A stretch of DNA of 64,000 bases from Bradyrhizobium viridifuturi (GTDB lineage Bacteria > Pseudomonadota > Alphaproteobacteria > Rhizobiales > Xanthobacteraceae), in assembly GCF_001238275.1 (NCBI RefSeq), contig NZ_LGTB01000045.1:1-64000 (forward strand). Direction: 5' to 3'. Each line of letters begins with the position of its first letter. Positions within the stretch are counted from its first letter, which is position 1. Under the pieces are notes generated by a model, which worked only from the letters and a program-made list of their open reading frames with translations, ran no database searches and was not told where the DNA came from. Below are positions 53,016 through 62,645 of this stretch, one piece after another. A program made the translations under genes and the position numbers.

Positions 53016-53094
53016 GACCGGTCTATGGAACACACGATCATGGCGCGACGCCACTACAATTTTGCGACGCTTCGTTTCAATTCCGGCGCTTCGT

Positions 53095-53855
53095 TCAATC
53101 TTTGGGGCGCGCCATGAATGCCTTGAACGCGGCGATCGCTTCGTTGGAGCGCATCCGCTCGCTGAACAGGTGGTTCTCCTGCTCGATGCGACGGGTGACG
53201 TCCTCCGGCGGCAGCCGGATCAGGCGCCGCGAGGTTGCCACCGCCTCCGCCGGCAGCGCACAGATCTCGCGCGCGACCTTGTGCGCCTCGACCTCGGCAT
53301 GGCCCGGCGCCACCACGGTGTTGACGAAGCCGGCGACGCGGGCGCGTCGGCCGACATGGTGCGGCCCATCACCAGCATCGCGAAGGCGCGCTGGTGGCCC
53401 ATCATGCGCGGCATCAACAGGCTGGAGGCGCCTTCCGGCACCAGGCCGAAATTGGAGAACGGCGTCGAGAACAGCGCGGTCTTGCTGGCCAGCACATAGT
53501 CGCAGTGAAACAGCATCGTGGTGCCGATGCCCATCGCGACGCCGTCGACCGCGGCGATGATAGGCTTCACATTGTGGGCCAACGAATACAGGAACTTGAC
53601 GAGGTCGGAGGCGGGCGGCGCCTCGCCGGCCGAGGTGCCCTGCGCGAGCAGGTCCTCGATGTCGTTGCCGGCGGTGAAGACGCCGGAGCCGCCGGTGATG
53701 ATCAGGCAGCGAATCTTCGGATTGTTCTGCGCCTTGTCGATCGCGTCGCTGATCGCGCGAAACATCTCCTGGGTGATCGCGTTCTTCTTTTCGGGCCTGC
53801 GCAGCCGGATCACGCGTGTGGCGACTTCGTCGGTGACTATGACATGCGCGGTCAT
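53095..53855 (-). CDS. Enoyl-CoA hydratase/isomerase family protein (one-base frameshift near 53345)
   Basis: Crotonase-fold enzyme of fatty-acid or aromatic degradation. The oxyanion-hole segments are LIITGGSGVFTAGNDIEDLL and AVDGVAMGIGTTMLFHCDYV, followed by FSNFGLVPEGASSLLMPRMM. After GRTMSADA the frame is lost; adding one base near 53345 restores ARVAGFVNTVVAPGHAEVEA and a C-terminus ending FKAFMARPKD, giving 253 residues. The ATG at 53855 (MTAHVIVTDEV) has GGGA upstream. Substrate not known; both halves are intact. Confidence 0.88.
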
Positions 53856-54064
53856 CAAGCGGTCCCAGGGTCGGCCGGCGGCGTCGCCGGGCGGAGTCAT
53901 GCCGCTATCCTACATGATCCCGCGCAGGCCCCAAGCGTTCAGGGGTGTTCGAGGCCGCTTTTCCCCCTGCGCGAGCATGACGACAGCGCAATGCAGTCAA
54001 CCGGAATTTCGCGATCCGCGGGCCAGCCAACGGGATGCTGTCGCACGATCCCAGACGTGTCCGC

Positions 54065-54792
54065 TCAGCCGCGTCCGACAAACGAGCCGATGCCGCGGCC
54101 GATCGCCGCGCCGTGCTGCAGGAGCGCACCGAGATGATCGCCGGGGACCGACATCGCATACAGGCCGTTCTCCGCGGCAAAGCGCTGCATCGGCGCATGC
54201 GGTCCGTCGTCCTGTCCGTTCCACAGCAGCACCGGCACGCGCGAGGACAGCACGGCGTCCTTGGCGCCGTCGACCTGGCCGAGCGCGTCGAAGCAGGCGC
54301 GCACGCCGCCTTCGAGATCGGGCGTCACCCATTCGGCGAGCTCGGGCACCGTGCGGCGGGCAAAGGTGATGAAGGCGCCATAGGTCAGCGGGCCGGCGTT
54401 GCCGCGCGGGAGTCCGGTGAGAAAGTCCCAGCCGCCGATCGCCAGCGATGCCAGCCGCGCCGGGAAAACCGGGCGACGCCGACCGCGACCCAGCCGCCCA
54501 TCGAGTGTCCGACCACATGGGCGCGCTCGTCGCCGAGATCGTCGATCACGGCAACGATATCGCCGGCGCGCTGCGCCTGATCATAGAACTCGGGATCGGC
54601 GGGCTTGTCGCTCAAGCCGTGTCCAAGCGAATCGACGCAGACCACGCGGAAGCGATCCGCAAGCGCGTCGACCACGCCGCATTGCTTCCAGCTCGCCGCG
54701 TCGAGCAGCAGGCCGTGCTGCAGTACGATCAGCGGCCCGGATCCTTCGACGGTGTAATGGATGCGCTGGCCCCGGTGATTGGCAAAAGGCAT
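54065..54792 (-). CDS. Alpha/beta hydrolase (one-base frameshift near 54467)
   Basis: A 242-residue serine hydrolase after repair. Visible are the oxyanion HGLLLDAASW, the nucleophile elbow VGHSMGGWVAVG, the acid region LLWNGQDDGPHAP and the histidine in VPGDHLGALL. The frame breaks after ARF near 54467 in a run of C's; one added base restores PARLASLAIGGWDFLTGLP. ATG 54792 (MPFANHRGQRIHYTVEG) is the family-like start. It is preceded by an unrelated DinB gene. The substrate is unknown. Confidence 0.87.
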
Positions 54793-54898
54793 TGATAGAG
54801 TTCCCCACGTTTCACCTGAGGTGAGCGTGGAGACGGGCTGTTTCAAGGCCTCGTTCCGAAATGGGAACCATTCCGCAATGGCGTTGCGCGCAGAGCTC

Positions 54899-55462
54899 TC
54901 AGCCGCCCCACACGGTGGCCTCGCTCCAGCCGAGCTCCCTGAACTCGGCTTCCCGGAGCGGGGCTTCGCCGGCGGCGAAGAATTCGTCGAGCTGCGGCGG
55001 CTTGACCGTGGTTTCGGACAGCATCGCGTGGGCCTGGCCGCGATGATGGATCTGGTGCTGGAACAGATGCATCAGCAGGCGGTCACGCCGCTCGGTCTGT
55101 ACCGATGTGTCGCGATTGACCTTCACCACTTCATCGAGCCGGCCCGGCGTCAGCGCATCGCAGTGCACGATCAGCCGCTGGTCGATTGCGCGCTGCGCGC
55201 CTTGCAATGCCGCGACCGACGGGTAGGGAACTTCATTGGCCCACGCCCTCGGCCCGAGCCAGCCGCCTTCGAGCGCGTCGACATAGAAGAGATCGATGAC
55301 ATGGATATGGTTCAGCGTCGCCTGCAGGCTCGGGAAGAAGCCGGTCCGGGCCGCCGCGAACTCCGCCTGGTTGAGGCTGGCGCATGCCGTGAGCAGGCGA
55401 TGATTGGCCCAGGCATTGTTGTACGCAAAAGCTCGAAAGGTCTGAACGAGGCTCGCAGGCAT
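54899..55462 (-). CDS. DinB-family protein (putative metal-dependent enzyme)
   Basis: A 187-residue four-helix DinB-fold protein. The three metal histidines are likely in TLNHIHVIDL and LFQHQIHHRGQAH. ATG 55462 (MPASLVQTFRAFAYNN) has GAGGA upstream; the frame is open for 56 more codons. DinB proteins include thiol-dependent transferases such as bacillithiol or mycothiol types, but no specific function can be claimed. It diverges from the VOC-family gene. Confidence 0.85.
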   Translation of the reverse strand: MPASLVQTFRAFAYNNAWANHRLLTACASLNQAEFAAARTGFFPSLQATLNHIHVIDLFYVDALEGGWLGPRAWANEVPYPSVAALQGAQRAIDQRLIVHCDALTPGRLDEVVKVNRDTSVQTERRDRLLMHLFQHQIHHRGQAHAMLSETTVKPPQLDEFFAAGEAPLREAEFRELGWSEATVWGG

Positions 55463-55583
55463 TTCGGTCCTCACTGGAGTGACTGCGTCGGGATCGGGGA
55501 TGTCTTGGTGCTTGCGCGGAGGTCCTGATCCCCGCATAGCTGGTCCGGTCCGTCGCGGAACTATGTGTGAGGGCTGCAGGCAA

Positions 55584-56267
55584 ATGCAACTGGCAAAGAA
55601 TGTCATCGACGTCGGCCTCTCGACCAACAATCTCGAGCCGATGCTGCGGTTCTGGCAGCAGGATGCCGGGCTGCGCTTCGATCATGTGCTGCCGATCCGG
55701 CGCGGGCAGAAGCAGTACCGGCACGACGCGCACGGTTCGGTCATCAAGCTCAACCATCATGTCGAGCCGCTGCCCGATGCGGCACCGAGCGGCTATCGCG
55801 AGCTGATCGTCGCGCGTGAGGGAATTGCGGCGCCGCGGCGCATGGCCGACCCCGACGGCAACAGCGTTTGTCTCGTCGCGCCCGGACACGACGGCATCAC
55901 CGGGATCGCGGTCGCGATGGCAGTGCGCGACCTCGCCGCGCACCGCAGGTTCTACGGCGACATCCTCGGCTTCGCTGAGCAATCCTGGTCGGGCGGCCCG
56001 GCCTTTCGCCTCGGCGACAGTCTGATCCTGCTCAGGGAAGATCGCGCCGCGAGTGTCGATCAAACCCGGCAGGCGCGCGGCTGGCGGTACATCACGTTGC
56101 AGGTTGCCGACATCGACACCGTGCATGACGAGCTGCGCGCCAAGGGCGTGCGCGAGGGCCTCGCGCCGGTAACGCTCGGCGAGGTCGCGCGGATCTCCAT
56201 GATCCTCGATCCCGACGGCAACTGGATCGAGCTGTCCCGCCGCGCATCGATCGTCGGCAGCTTGTAA
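55584..56267 (+). CDS. VOC-family (glyoxalase/bleomycin-resistance fold) protein
   Basis: A 227-residue protein with two VOC units: the first about 1-110 (NVIDVGLSTNNLEPMLRFWQ; IKLNHHVEPLP; ADPDGNSVCLV), the second about 115-220 (AVRDLAAHRRFYGDILGF; ITLQVADIDTVHDELRAKGV; MILDPDGNWIELS). A glutamate in GNWIEL and histidines could form a metal site. It could be a dioxygenase, lyase or resistance protein. ATG 55584 is preferred; ATG 55563 is an alternative. Confidence 0.85.
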   Translation: MQLAKNVIDVGLSTNNLEPMLRFWQQDAGLRFDHVLPIRRGQKQYRHDAHGSVIKLNHHVEPLPDAAPSGYRELIVAREGIAAPRRMADPDGNSVCLVAPGHDGITGIAVAMAVRDLAAHRRFYGDILGFAEQSWSGGPAFRLGDSLILLREDRAASVDQTRQARGWRYITLQVADIDTVHDELRAKGVREGLAPVTLGEVARISMILDPDGNWIELSRRASIVGSL

Positions 56268-56344
56268 GCGGCAGATTTTCCGCCCGCCAGGCGGCACCGA
56301 TGCTATGATCGCGCGGACACATACTCCGTTTTGATGATCGCTTC

Positions 56345-57396
56345 ATGCAGTCGCTTTTCAGGCCGCGGCGGTTTCATCGATTTCGACGAGCGGCCATCGG
56401 CTCGGCTTGCCTGCTGCTGTGCGTCCGCGTGGCCGGCGCAGAACCGATCGGCAATCCGGCGCTGACGCCGACCGGGCAACACGCCGAGCCAGTGCAAACT
56501 GAAACCGCTCGTCCGAATCCGACTGTCGGAGAGAACAGCGGCGAGGCCGATCGGCGGGCGCGGACCGGCAATCCTCATCCGCTCCGTCTTCGGCGCCAGC
56601 ACCAGCGGGTCCGAAGCTTGATGGGCCGCAGCAATATTGCAAGGCGTTGGAGGAAGCCGCATTGGAGAACGGCCTGCCGCCGGATTTCTTGGTCCGGCTG
56701 ATCTGGCAGGAAAGCAATTTCGATCCGAATTCGGTCAGCCGGGCCGGTGCTCAGGGGATCGCCCAGTTCATGCCCGGCACCGCGCGTTGGCGCGGGCTGG
56801 CTGATCCGTTCGAGCCTTTGCCTGCGTTGCAGGAGTCGGCACGCTGGCTCCGCGAGCTGCGCGCGCAGTTCGGCAATCTCGGCCTCGCGGCGGCTGCCTA
56901 TAATGGCGGCCCGCGGCGCGTTCAGGATTGGCTGGCGGGGCGCGGCAACCTGCCGGGCGAAACCCGCGCCTATGTCATGATCATCACCGGCAAGTCAGCC
57001 GAGGAATGGGCGCAGAATTCGGTGGAGGACCGGGTCCACACCGACGCTGCGCTGGCCTGCGGTGACATCGTGCGCGGCCTGCTGATCAGGGCGCTACCTG
57101 CGGCTCCAAAGCAATCCGTGACACTCGCAGAGCAAGCCGCGTGGGGTCCTTGGGGCCTTCAATTGGCCGGCGGCCCGTCGCAATCCGGGGTCCTCGCCGA
57201 CTACCAGCAACTTCAGAAACGATTTGCGCCCGTGCTCGGCGATCGCGCGCCGCTTGTTCTGAGATCGCATATGGCCGGGCCGGGCTCGGCCACCTGGTAT
57301 CTGCTCCGGGTCGCCGAGACGACCCGTGAGCGCGCCAATCAGCTCTGCGCACGACTCGAGGCGATCGGCGGCCGCTGCCTGGTGTTTCGAAACTAG
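56345..57396 (+). CDS. Lytic transglycosylase, SLT domain (one-base frameshift near 56555)
   Basis: Periplasmic muramidase-like enzyme that cleaves glycan strands. The N-terminus has a signal peptide (AAIGSACLLLCVRVAGA) and then a disordered Pro/Glu-rich stretch. The frame is lost near 56555 in a GC-rich run; one added base joins it to QYCKALEEAALENGLPPDFL. The SLT domain has the catalytic glutamate in VRLIWQESNFDPNSVS, then GAQGIAQFMPGTA and AAAYNGGPRRVQDWL. The C-terminal tail (about 255-350; FAPVLGDRAPLVLRSHMAGP) resembles a SPOR domain. The repaired length is 350. Confidence 0.85.
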
Positions 57397-57440
57397 GCGA
57401 TGCGCGTTGCCGGTCGCCGCGATCGACGGCGCGATCAGAG

Positions 57441-57845
57441 TTAATTCGGGACAGAACCCTCGACCGCAAATGTGCGGTACCTGGCATATTTCTCGCCGAC
57501 GGCTCGAACCTGCACATAGGCTGGATCGTTTCGCCAGGCCCAAAGCGCCTCCATGCTCGGATACATATAGATGACGACGCGCTTCGGCGGATCGCCGTCA
57601 ACGGCAACGACTTGCGAACCGGTTGCCGCCGCGCCCGCGGCCGCAACCAGCTTCCCGCCATGTGCCTTGATGATCTGCCTCGCCTTGGGGAGATACTCCT
57701 TCGCGTAACCATCGGGATCGGTCACGTCGATCTGGCCGATCAGATAGGCGGGCTGTCTTGCTTCGCCGTGGAGCGCTTCGTTGCCGAGCGCGCCGAAGGC
57801 TGTGCACGTCAACATGACCAGACCGATCTTGCATCGCGAATTCAT
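57441..57845 (-). CDS. DUF1330-domain exported protein
   Basis: A 134-residue protein. The N-terminal segment CKIGLVMLTCTAFGALG looks like a signal peptide; the rest is a DUF1330 domain of the dimeric alpha-beta barrel fold (AYLIGQIDVTDPDGYAKEYL; RVVIYMYPSMEALWAWRNDP). ATG 57845 has a strong AGGAGG. It is divergent from a LysR regulator, which likely controls it through the palindrome at 57919-57943. An exported DUF1330 is less common than a cytosolic one. Confidence 0.85.
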   Translation of the reverse strand: MNSRCKIGLVMLTCTAFGALGNEALHGEARQPAYLIGQIDVTDPDGYAKEYLPKARQIIKAHGGKLVAAAGAAATGSQVVAVDGDPPKRVVIYMYPSMEALWAWRNDPAYVQVRAVGEKYARYRTFAVEGSVPN

Positions 57846-57918
57846 GCGGTCCTCCTGATGCCAGTGCCGCAAGCCGTAGCCTGAGAGGACTCTCCACAGC
57901 GCACTCTGTATGTCCAAT

Positions 57919-57943
57919 GCATATATTCTCTCAAATCTTATGC
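57919..57943. promoter_or_regulatory. Candidate LysR-type regulator binding site
   Basis: Inverted repeat GCATA-N15-TATGC (25 bp) in the 117-base divergent region between the DUF1330 gene and the lysR gene. Size and symmetry fit an LTTR recognition site. It lies 20 bases before the regulator's ATG, suited to autoregulation. Confidence 0.5.
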
Positions 57944-57962
57944 CCGAATGATATAAAGGGGT

Positions 57963-58949
57963 ATGAACCTTCGACAGGCCCTCACGTTCGTGACCGTGGC
58001 CGAACTCGGCACGGTCTCAAAGGCAGCGGTGCGGTTGCGCGTCGCCCAGCCCGCTTTGTCCAGGCAGATCATCGCTCTCGAGCAGGAACTCGGCCTGCGG
58101 CTGTTCGATCGCGTCGGGCGCCGGCTGCTGTTGACCGGTGAAGGCGAGCAGTTGATTGCGGGCTGCCGGCTGCTGCTCAGCAGCGTCAGTTCGCTGAAAG
58201 AGCAGGCTCAGCTGCTCCGCCAAGGCGACACCGGGGTTCTCAGGATCGGCGCGTCGCCGCAGCACATCGAGAGCGTGTTGTCGCCATTTCTCCACCGATA
58301 CGCGGAGCGATATCCCAAGGTCGAGATCAGGATCAGGGAGGGCACCGGCAGCGAAATATTGACGATGCTCGAACGCGGAGAAATCCATCTCGGCCAGAAC
58401 CTGCTGCACGCGGTCAGGCTGGACGACCAGCACTTCGGCAGCCTTCCACTTGGACCTGTGCAGTTGCTGGCGGCCTGCCATCCCGCGATGCCACTTGGTC
58501 CGCGTCGTAGCATCGAGATCGCCGACCTCGCCGGGCTTCCGTTGCTGCTGCTGGACAGCGGGTTCGGATTTCGCCGTGCCTTCGATGCAGCAAGCCGCAT
58601 GTCCGGACTGAAGCCGACGATCATGTTCGAAAGCCGCAGCCCGCACACCTTGCTGGCGCTCGCCGAGGCAGGGCACGGCATAGCAATCGTTCCTTCCCAA
58701 CTTCAGTGCTGGCGCTACGACGTAAGAATTGTCGGTCTCATGCATCGGCGCCGCGTGCTGCAAGAGCCGCTGACCATTTCTTGGGACAAGCGGCGTCCCT
58801 TGCCCCGTTTCGCCACTGATTATTGTGCAATGCTGGCCGCGCACATGCGCAAGACGTTTCCGATCACGCGTCCGACCGAGCCGGCCCCACCAAAAAAGCA
58901 GCGGTCGGCTCCGCGCAAGGAGCGCCCCGCCCGTCAAGCCGGGCGATGA
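57963..58949 (+). CDS. LysR-family transcriptional regulator
   Basis: A 328-residue regulator. The winged helix is at residues 1-60 (MNLRQALTFVTVAELGTVSK; VAQPALSRQIIALEQELGLR; LFDRVGRRLLLT). The effector domain (about 90-295) contains VLRIGASPQHIESVLSPFL and the typical pocket EAGHGIAIVPSQLQC. A basic tail (about 295-328) follows. It is divergent from the DUF1330 gene, as LysR genes usually are from their targets. The inducer is unknown. Confidence 0.93.
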   Translation: MNLRQALTFVTVAELGTVSKAAVRLRVAQPALSRQIIALEQELGLRLFDRVGRRLLLTGEGEQLIAGCRLLLSSVSSLKEQAQLLRQGDTGVLRIGASPQHIESVLSPFLHRYAERYPKVEIRIREGTGSEILTMLERGEIHLGQNLLHAVRLDDQHFGSLPLGPVQLLAACHPAMPLGPRRSIEIADLAGLPLLLLDSGFGFRRAFDAASRMSGLKPTIMFESRSPHTLLALAEAGHGIAIVPSQLQCWRYDVRIVGLMHRRRVLQEPLTISWDKRRPLPRFATDYCAMLAAHMRKTFPITRPTEPAPPKKQRSAPRKERPARQAGR

Positions 58950-58993
58950 CACCGAACGAGCTGTTTGACAGGTTGAATCGAGCACGATCCCAT

Positions 58994-59021
58994 CGTCGTC
59001 CCTGCTTTTGCAGGGACGACG
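58994..59021. terminator. Hairpin between convergent lysR and acyl-CoA dehydrogenase genes
   Basis: Perfect 12-bp arms CGTCGTCCCTGC / GCAGGGACGACG with a TTTT loop. This type of palindrome is frequent in related genomes. It could terminate both transcripts, though no T-run follows the stem. Confidence 0.6.
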
Positions 59022-59099
59022 GCAGTGTATGAGGTGCAACGTGTTCGTGAAAACGCCTGTGCTACGAACACAGCAATGACAGCGAAGAGATCTGTTGTC

Positions 59100-60877
59100 T
59101 TACCCCGCCAGCACCGCGTCCGCGCCGGTCACCGCCTCGGCGCTTTCGGTCACGGTCTTCTCCAGCGACGGCGCCTGCACGGAGATGTTCTCGGCGAAGA
59201 AGCGTGCCAATGCGACGTAGCGCTGCGGCTCGGCTTCGCCGCTTGCCTTGGCAGCGAGCGCCTCGCCGGCGAGCATGCAGCCGCCGAGCGTAGCGCCGAA
59301 CAGTCGCAGATAGGGCGTCGCGCCGGCCAGCGCATCGTTCGGCGCGGAGGCGAGCCGCTCGAGCAGCCATTTGCTGCTGCGCTCGAGCGCGGCATGGGCA
59401 TCGCGCAGCTTGGCGCCTGTGGTGCCGAATGCCGGATCGTTGGAGGTCTCTACCTGCTTGATGGTCGCATCGAGCTCGTCGAGCAGCGCCCACACCGAAG
59501 CGCCGCCATTGGCGCCGAGCTTGCGGGTGACGAGGTCGATCGACTGGATGCCGTTGGTGCCTTCATAGATCGAGGTGATGCGGGCATCGCGGTAATGCTG
59601 CGCGGCGCCGGTCTCCTCGATGAAGCCCATGCCGCCATGGATCTGCACGCCGAGATAGGCGACCTCGTTGCCGATGTCGGTGGAGAACGCCTTCGCGATC
59701 GGAGTCAGCAGCGCGCCGCGTGCAGCGGCGTCGGAACGGACCTTGGCGTCCTTGGCGCGCACCGAGACGTCGAGCGCGACCGCGGTGGCGTAGCAGATGG
59801 TGCGCGCCGCCGCCGTCATGCCGCGCATCTGCATCAGCATGCGCTTGACGTCGGGATGCACGATGATCGGATCCATCCCGTCGCCCTTGTGGCCGACCGC
59901 CTTGCCCTGCTTGCGCTCCTGCGCATAGGCCAGTGCCTGCTGATAGGCACGATCGGCAATGCCGACGCCCTCGAGGCCGACGCCGAGCCGGGCCTGGTTC
60001 ATCATCGTGAACATGCAGCGCATGCCGGCGTTTTCCTCGCCGATCAAAAAGCCGATCGCGCCGCCCTTGTCGCCCATCGTCATGGTGCAGGTCGGCGAGG
60101 CGTGCATGCCGAGCTTGTGCTCGACGCCGCTTGCATGGATGTCGTTGCGCGCGCCGAGCGAGCCGTCCGCATTGACCATGAATTTCGGAACCAGGAACAG
60201 CGAGATGCCCTTGGTACCGGCAGGGGAATCAGGCAATCGCGCGAGCACGAAATGCACGATGTTGTCGGTCATATCGTGTTCGCCGTAGGTGATAAAGATC
60301 TTGGTGCCCTTGATGCGGTAGGTTCCGTCACCAGCGCGTTCGGCGCGGGTGCGCAGCGCGCCGACGTCGGAGCCGGCGTTGGGCTCGGTGAGTTGCATCG
60401 TGCCGGTCCATTCGCCGGTGACGAGCTTCTCGAGATAGATCTTCTTCAGCTCGGCGCTGCCATGGGCATCGAGCGCTTCGATCGCGGACAGCGTCAGCAG
60501 CGGGCAGAGGCCGAAGGCGACATTCGATGCGCTCCAGATCTCGGTGCAGGCGGCGTTGATCGCGAGCGGCAGGCCCTGGCCGCCGAACGCTTCCGGCCCG
60601 GACACCGCGTTCCACCCCGCGGCGGTCCAGCGCTGGTAAGCGTCGGGCCAGCCGGGAGCAGTGGTCACCTTGCCGTTGTCGAGCTTGATGCCGTGCTCAT
60701 CGCCGACCTTGTTCAGCGGCGCCAGCACATCGGAGGCAAATTTGCGGCTTCTTCCAATACCGCAGCGGTGATGTCGCCATCGAAATCGCCGTAGTGGCCG
60801 GCCTCGACGGCGGCCGCAAGCCCCGCACCGTGATTGAGGGACAAGAGGATATCGTTGATCGGCGCACGGTAGGTCAT
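59100..60877 (-). CDS. Acyl-CoA dehydrogenase, long form (one-base frameshift near 60740)
   Basis: FAD acyl-CoA dehydrogenase of the longer type (about 592 residues after repair), with the extra C-terminal region seen in DmdC/AcdA-like enzymes. The N-terminus MTYRAPINDILLSLNHGAGL is in one frame; a missing A in GCAAATTTG near 60740 breaks it, and one added base gives EEAAKFASDVLAPLNKVGDE. Motifs are TGTMQLTEPNAGSDVGALRT, IFITYGEHDMTDNIVHFVLA, IHGGMGFIEETGAAQHYRDA and the catalytic glutamate in ITSIYEGTNGIQSIDLV. It acts in fatty-acid beta-oxidation or sulfur-compound catabolism. Confidence 0.9.
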
Positions 60878-61097
60878 GGCGTTACTCCCGACGAGGCGTT
60901 TGCGAATTGTCATCCCATGAAACCGGCAGGCTCTCAACTGTCCGAACGGACATCGCGCGGTCAGTTTCGGCCCCCGCAGCGGCGCTCATCGATAAGAGCA
61001 GCTTCATCATCCCACCGGTTTCGTGCGTTTTCGCCCTCCGCCCTGTTGAAATGGCGGGACTCACCCTATAGACCGGCGTTGCCTTCAATCGGCGCGT

Positions 61098-61172
61098 TGG
61101 GGCGTAGCCAAGCGGTAAGGCAGCGGATTTTGATTCCGCCATTCGGAGGTTCGATCCCTCCCGCCCCAGCCA
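61098..61172 (+). tRNA. tRNA-Gln (anticodon TTG)
   Basis: A full cloverleaf: acceptor TGGGGCG / CGCCCCA, D-arm GCC...GGC, anticodon stem GCGGA / TCCGC with loop TTTTGAT and anticodon TTG at 61130-61132, T-loop TTCGATC. The CCA end is encoded (61170-61172). It reads CAA (glutamine). Confidence 0.95.
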
Positions 61173-61494
61173 ATTTAACGCATTGATATTCCATGAGATT
61201 TTTGTTGCTTTCGATCTGCGGCTCTGAATGGCGGTAGCAGCCGCATTCTGAACGTCCGTTGCCGCTTGGTTCGCAAGCATGTGGGTTTCACTTCCTCTAA
61301 GTTGCCCGCCACTCTCATAATTGGATCTCAGGGGCGCTGCCCTTCGCGCGCGCAGGGTAAAGCGCGGGCCGGCGCCGGCGCCGCCCCGAGCGGTCTCCCC
61401 GGTCTTGCGCGCTCATTTCAACCTGCCGTCGTCGGGCTTCATGACACATGCTTGACCCGCTCTTCGACCGGCCCTCGCGGGCGGGAGAGGGCCC
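61173..61494. other. Gene-free stretch between tRNA-Gln and the sox locus
   Basis: These 322 bases hold no supported gene. The first part is less GC-rich than the surroundings and the second part is very GC-rich (GCCGGCGCCGGCGCC). The position right after a tRNA suggests a possible integration junction, but no integrase or direct repeat of the tRNA 3' end was found within the window. Confidence 0.5.
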
Positions 61495-62574
61495 CTAGGT
61501 CGAGGCGCCGAACAGCTTGCGCACTGCCGGCAACCACTCGCCAGTCATCGTGAACTCAAGTCCCAGTCGTGCTCCGTAGGCGATAGCCAGCATCGTTACC
61601 GGCGCCGAAACCGCAAGGGTCGAGAACGCGGTCAGACCCTGACCGATGGTGCACCCCATCGACATGATCCCACCGATGCCCATCAGAAGCGCGCCGGTCA
61701 TATGACGCTTCAATTCGCGAGCATCGTCGCACGCCTCCCATCGGAAGCCGTGCGCCAGCAGTGCCGCGGCGAAAGAGCCCGCGACCACGCCTGCAGTGGA
61801 GCCGATGCCGAAATTCAGGCGCGCGCCAGAGAAAGTGGCGATGTAGAGGATGGTGTCGCCAAGAGGGGCGACAAAAGTGAGCGAGGAGACGCGGGCGGGG
61901 TCGAACTCGTCGTCCGCGAGCCATCCCGTCGCAAACCAGCCGAACGCGATCGCGCCACCGACTGCAAGCCCGGACGTCAATAGCCGTGGCGATCGGATAA
62001 CCTTGCCATCTGCGAGTGCCCAGAAGGCGAGAGCGCCTGCAATGGACACGACGAGGATTGCACGCATCGTGCTCCCGGCGCCCAAAAGCGATGTCAGCGT
62101 CTGGTCACTGCCTTCGGAGAGGCGCAGCGACAACGGCTCGATCAGCCTCACGCGCAGCATGCCGGTGATGCCCCGCATGGTCGCGAGCGCCGACAGGCCG
62201 AGCACGAGAAAGACCACGATGGCTCGCAGGTCGCCGCCGCCGACGCGCACCAGTGTGCCGAAGCCACAGGTGCCGACCAGAGCCATGCCGACGCCGAACA
62301 TCAGTCCGCCGATGATCGCTCCACCAAGCCCGATCGATGTCGTGAGATAGATCGACCGCGACAGGTCGACGACACCGAATGTTGCGAGCGCCTGCGTTGC
62401 CAGCAGCGCCACGGCTGCGGCGAGTGCAAAGGATTTCAGCCGGCGATAGTCCGATCCGAAGAACGCATCCTCGAGCATCGCGAGCGTGCAGAAACGGCCT
62501 GCGCGGCCGGCAACACCGAGGACGGCGCCGGCGGCAAGTCCGCATGCGAATGCTATGGTCGACGGATTGAGCAT
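61495..62574 (-). CDS. soxT: YeeE/YedE-family sulfur transporter, SoxT-like (thiosulfate uptake)
   Basis: A 359-residue multi-pass membrane protein of the YeeE/TsuA family, which imports thiosulfate. The key cysteines are present in family positions: GRFCTLAML (residue 29), VGTCGFGTLV (103) and SMGCTIGQGL (308), the last followed by the conserved GQG. It follows soxR and soxS on the minus strand, giving the order soxS-soxR-soxT described for Pseudaminobacter salicylatoxidans, where the three are needed for thiosulfate and tetrathionate oxidation. Here its role is inferred. Confidence 0.88.
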   Translation of the reverse strand: MLNPSTIAFACGLAAGAVLGVAGRAGRFCTLAMLEDAFFGSDYRRLKSFALAAAVALLATQALATFGVVDLSRSIYLTTSIGLGGAIIGGLMFGVGMALVGTCGFGTLVRVGGGDLRAIVVFLVLGLSALATMRGITGMLRVRLIEPLSLRLSEGSDQTLTSLLGAGSTMRAILVVSIAGALAFWALADGKVIRSPRLLTSGLAVGGAIAFGWFATGWLADDEFDPARVSSLTFVAPLGDTILYIATFSGARLNFGIGSTAGVVAGSFAAALLAHGFRWEACDDARELKRHMTGALLMGIGGIMSMGCTIGQGLTAFSTLAVSAPVTMLAIAYGARLGLEFTMTGEWLPAVRKLFGAST

Positions 62575-62645
62575 TCCTCCTGACGATGTGGTTCTGCGTT
62601 ACGGTCAGTCTGCGCCGGGGAGTTACCAAAATCCAGCGCGGAAAA

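Noticed and set aside
60882..61280. Minus-strand open frame reading GREGSNLRMAESKSAALPLG
   Set aside because: This peptide is the well-known false translation of a tRNA gene; it lies over tRNA-Gln.
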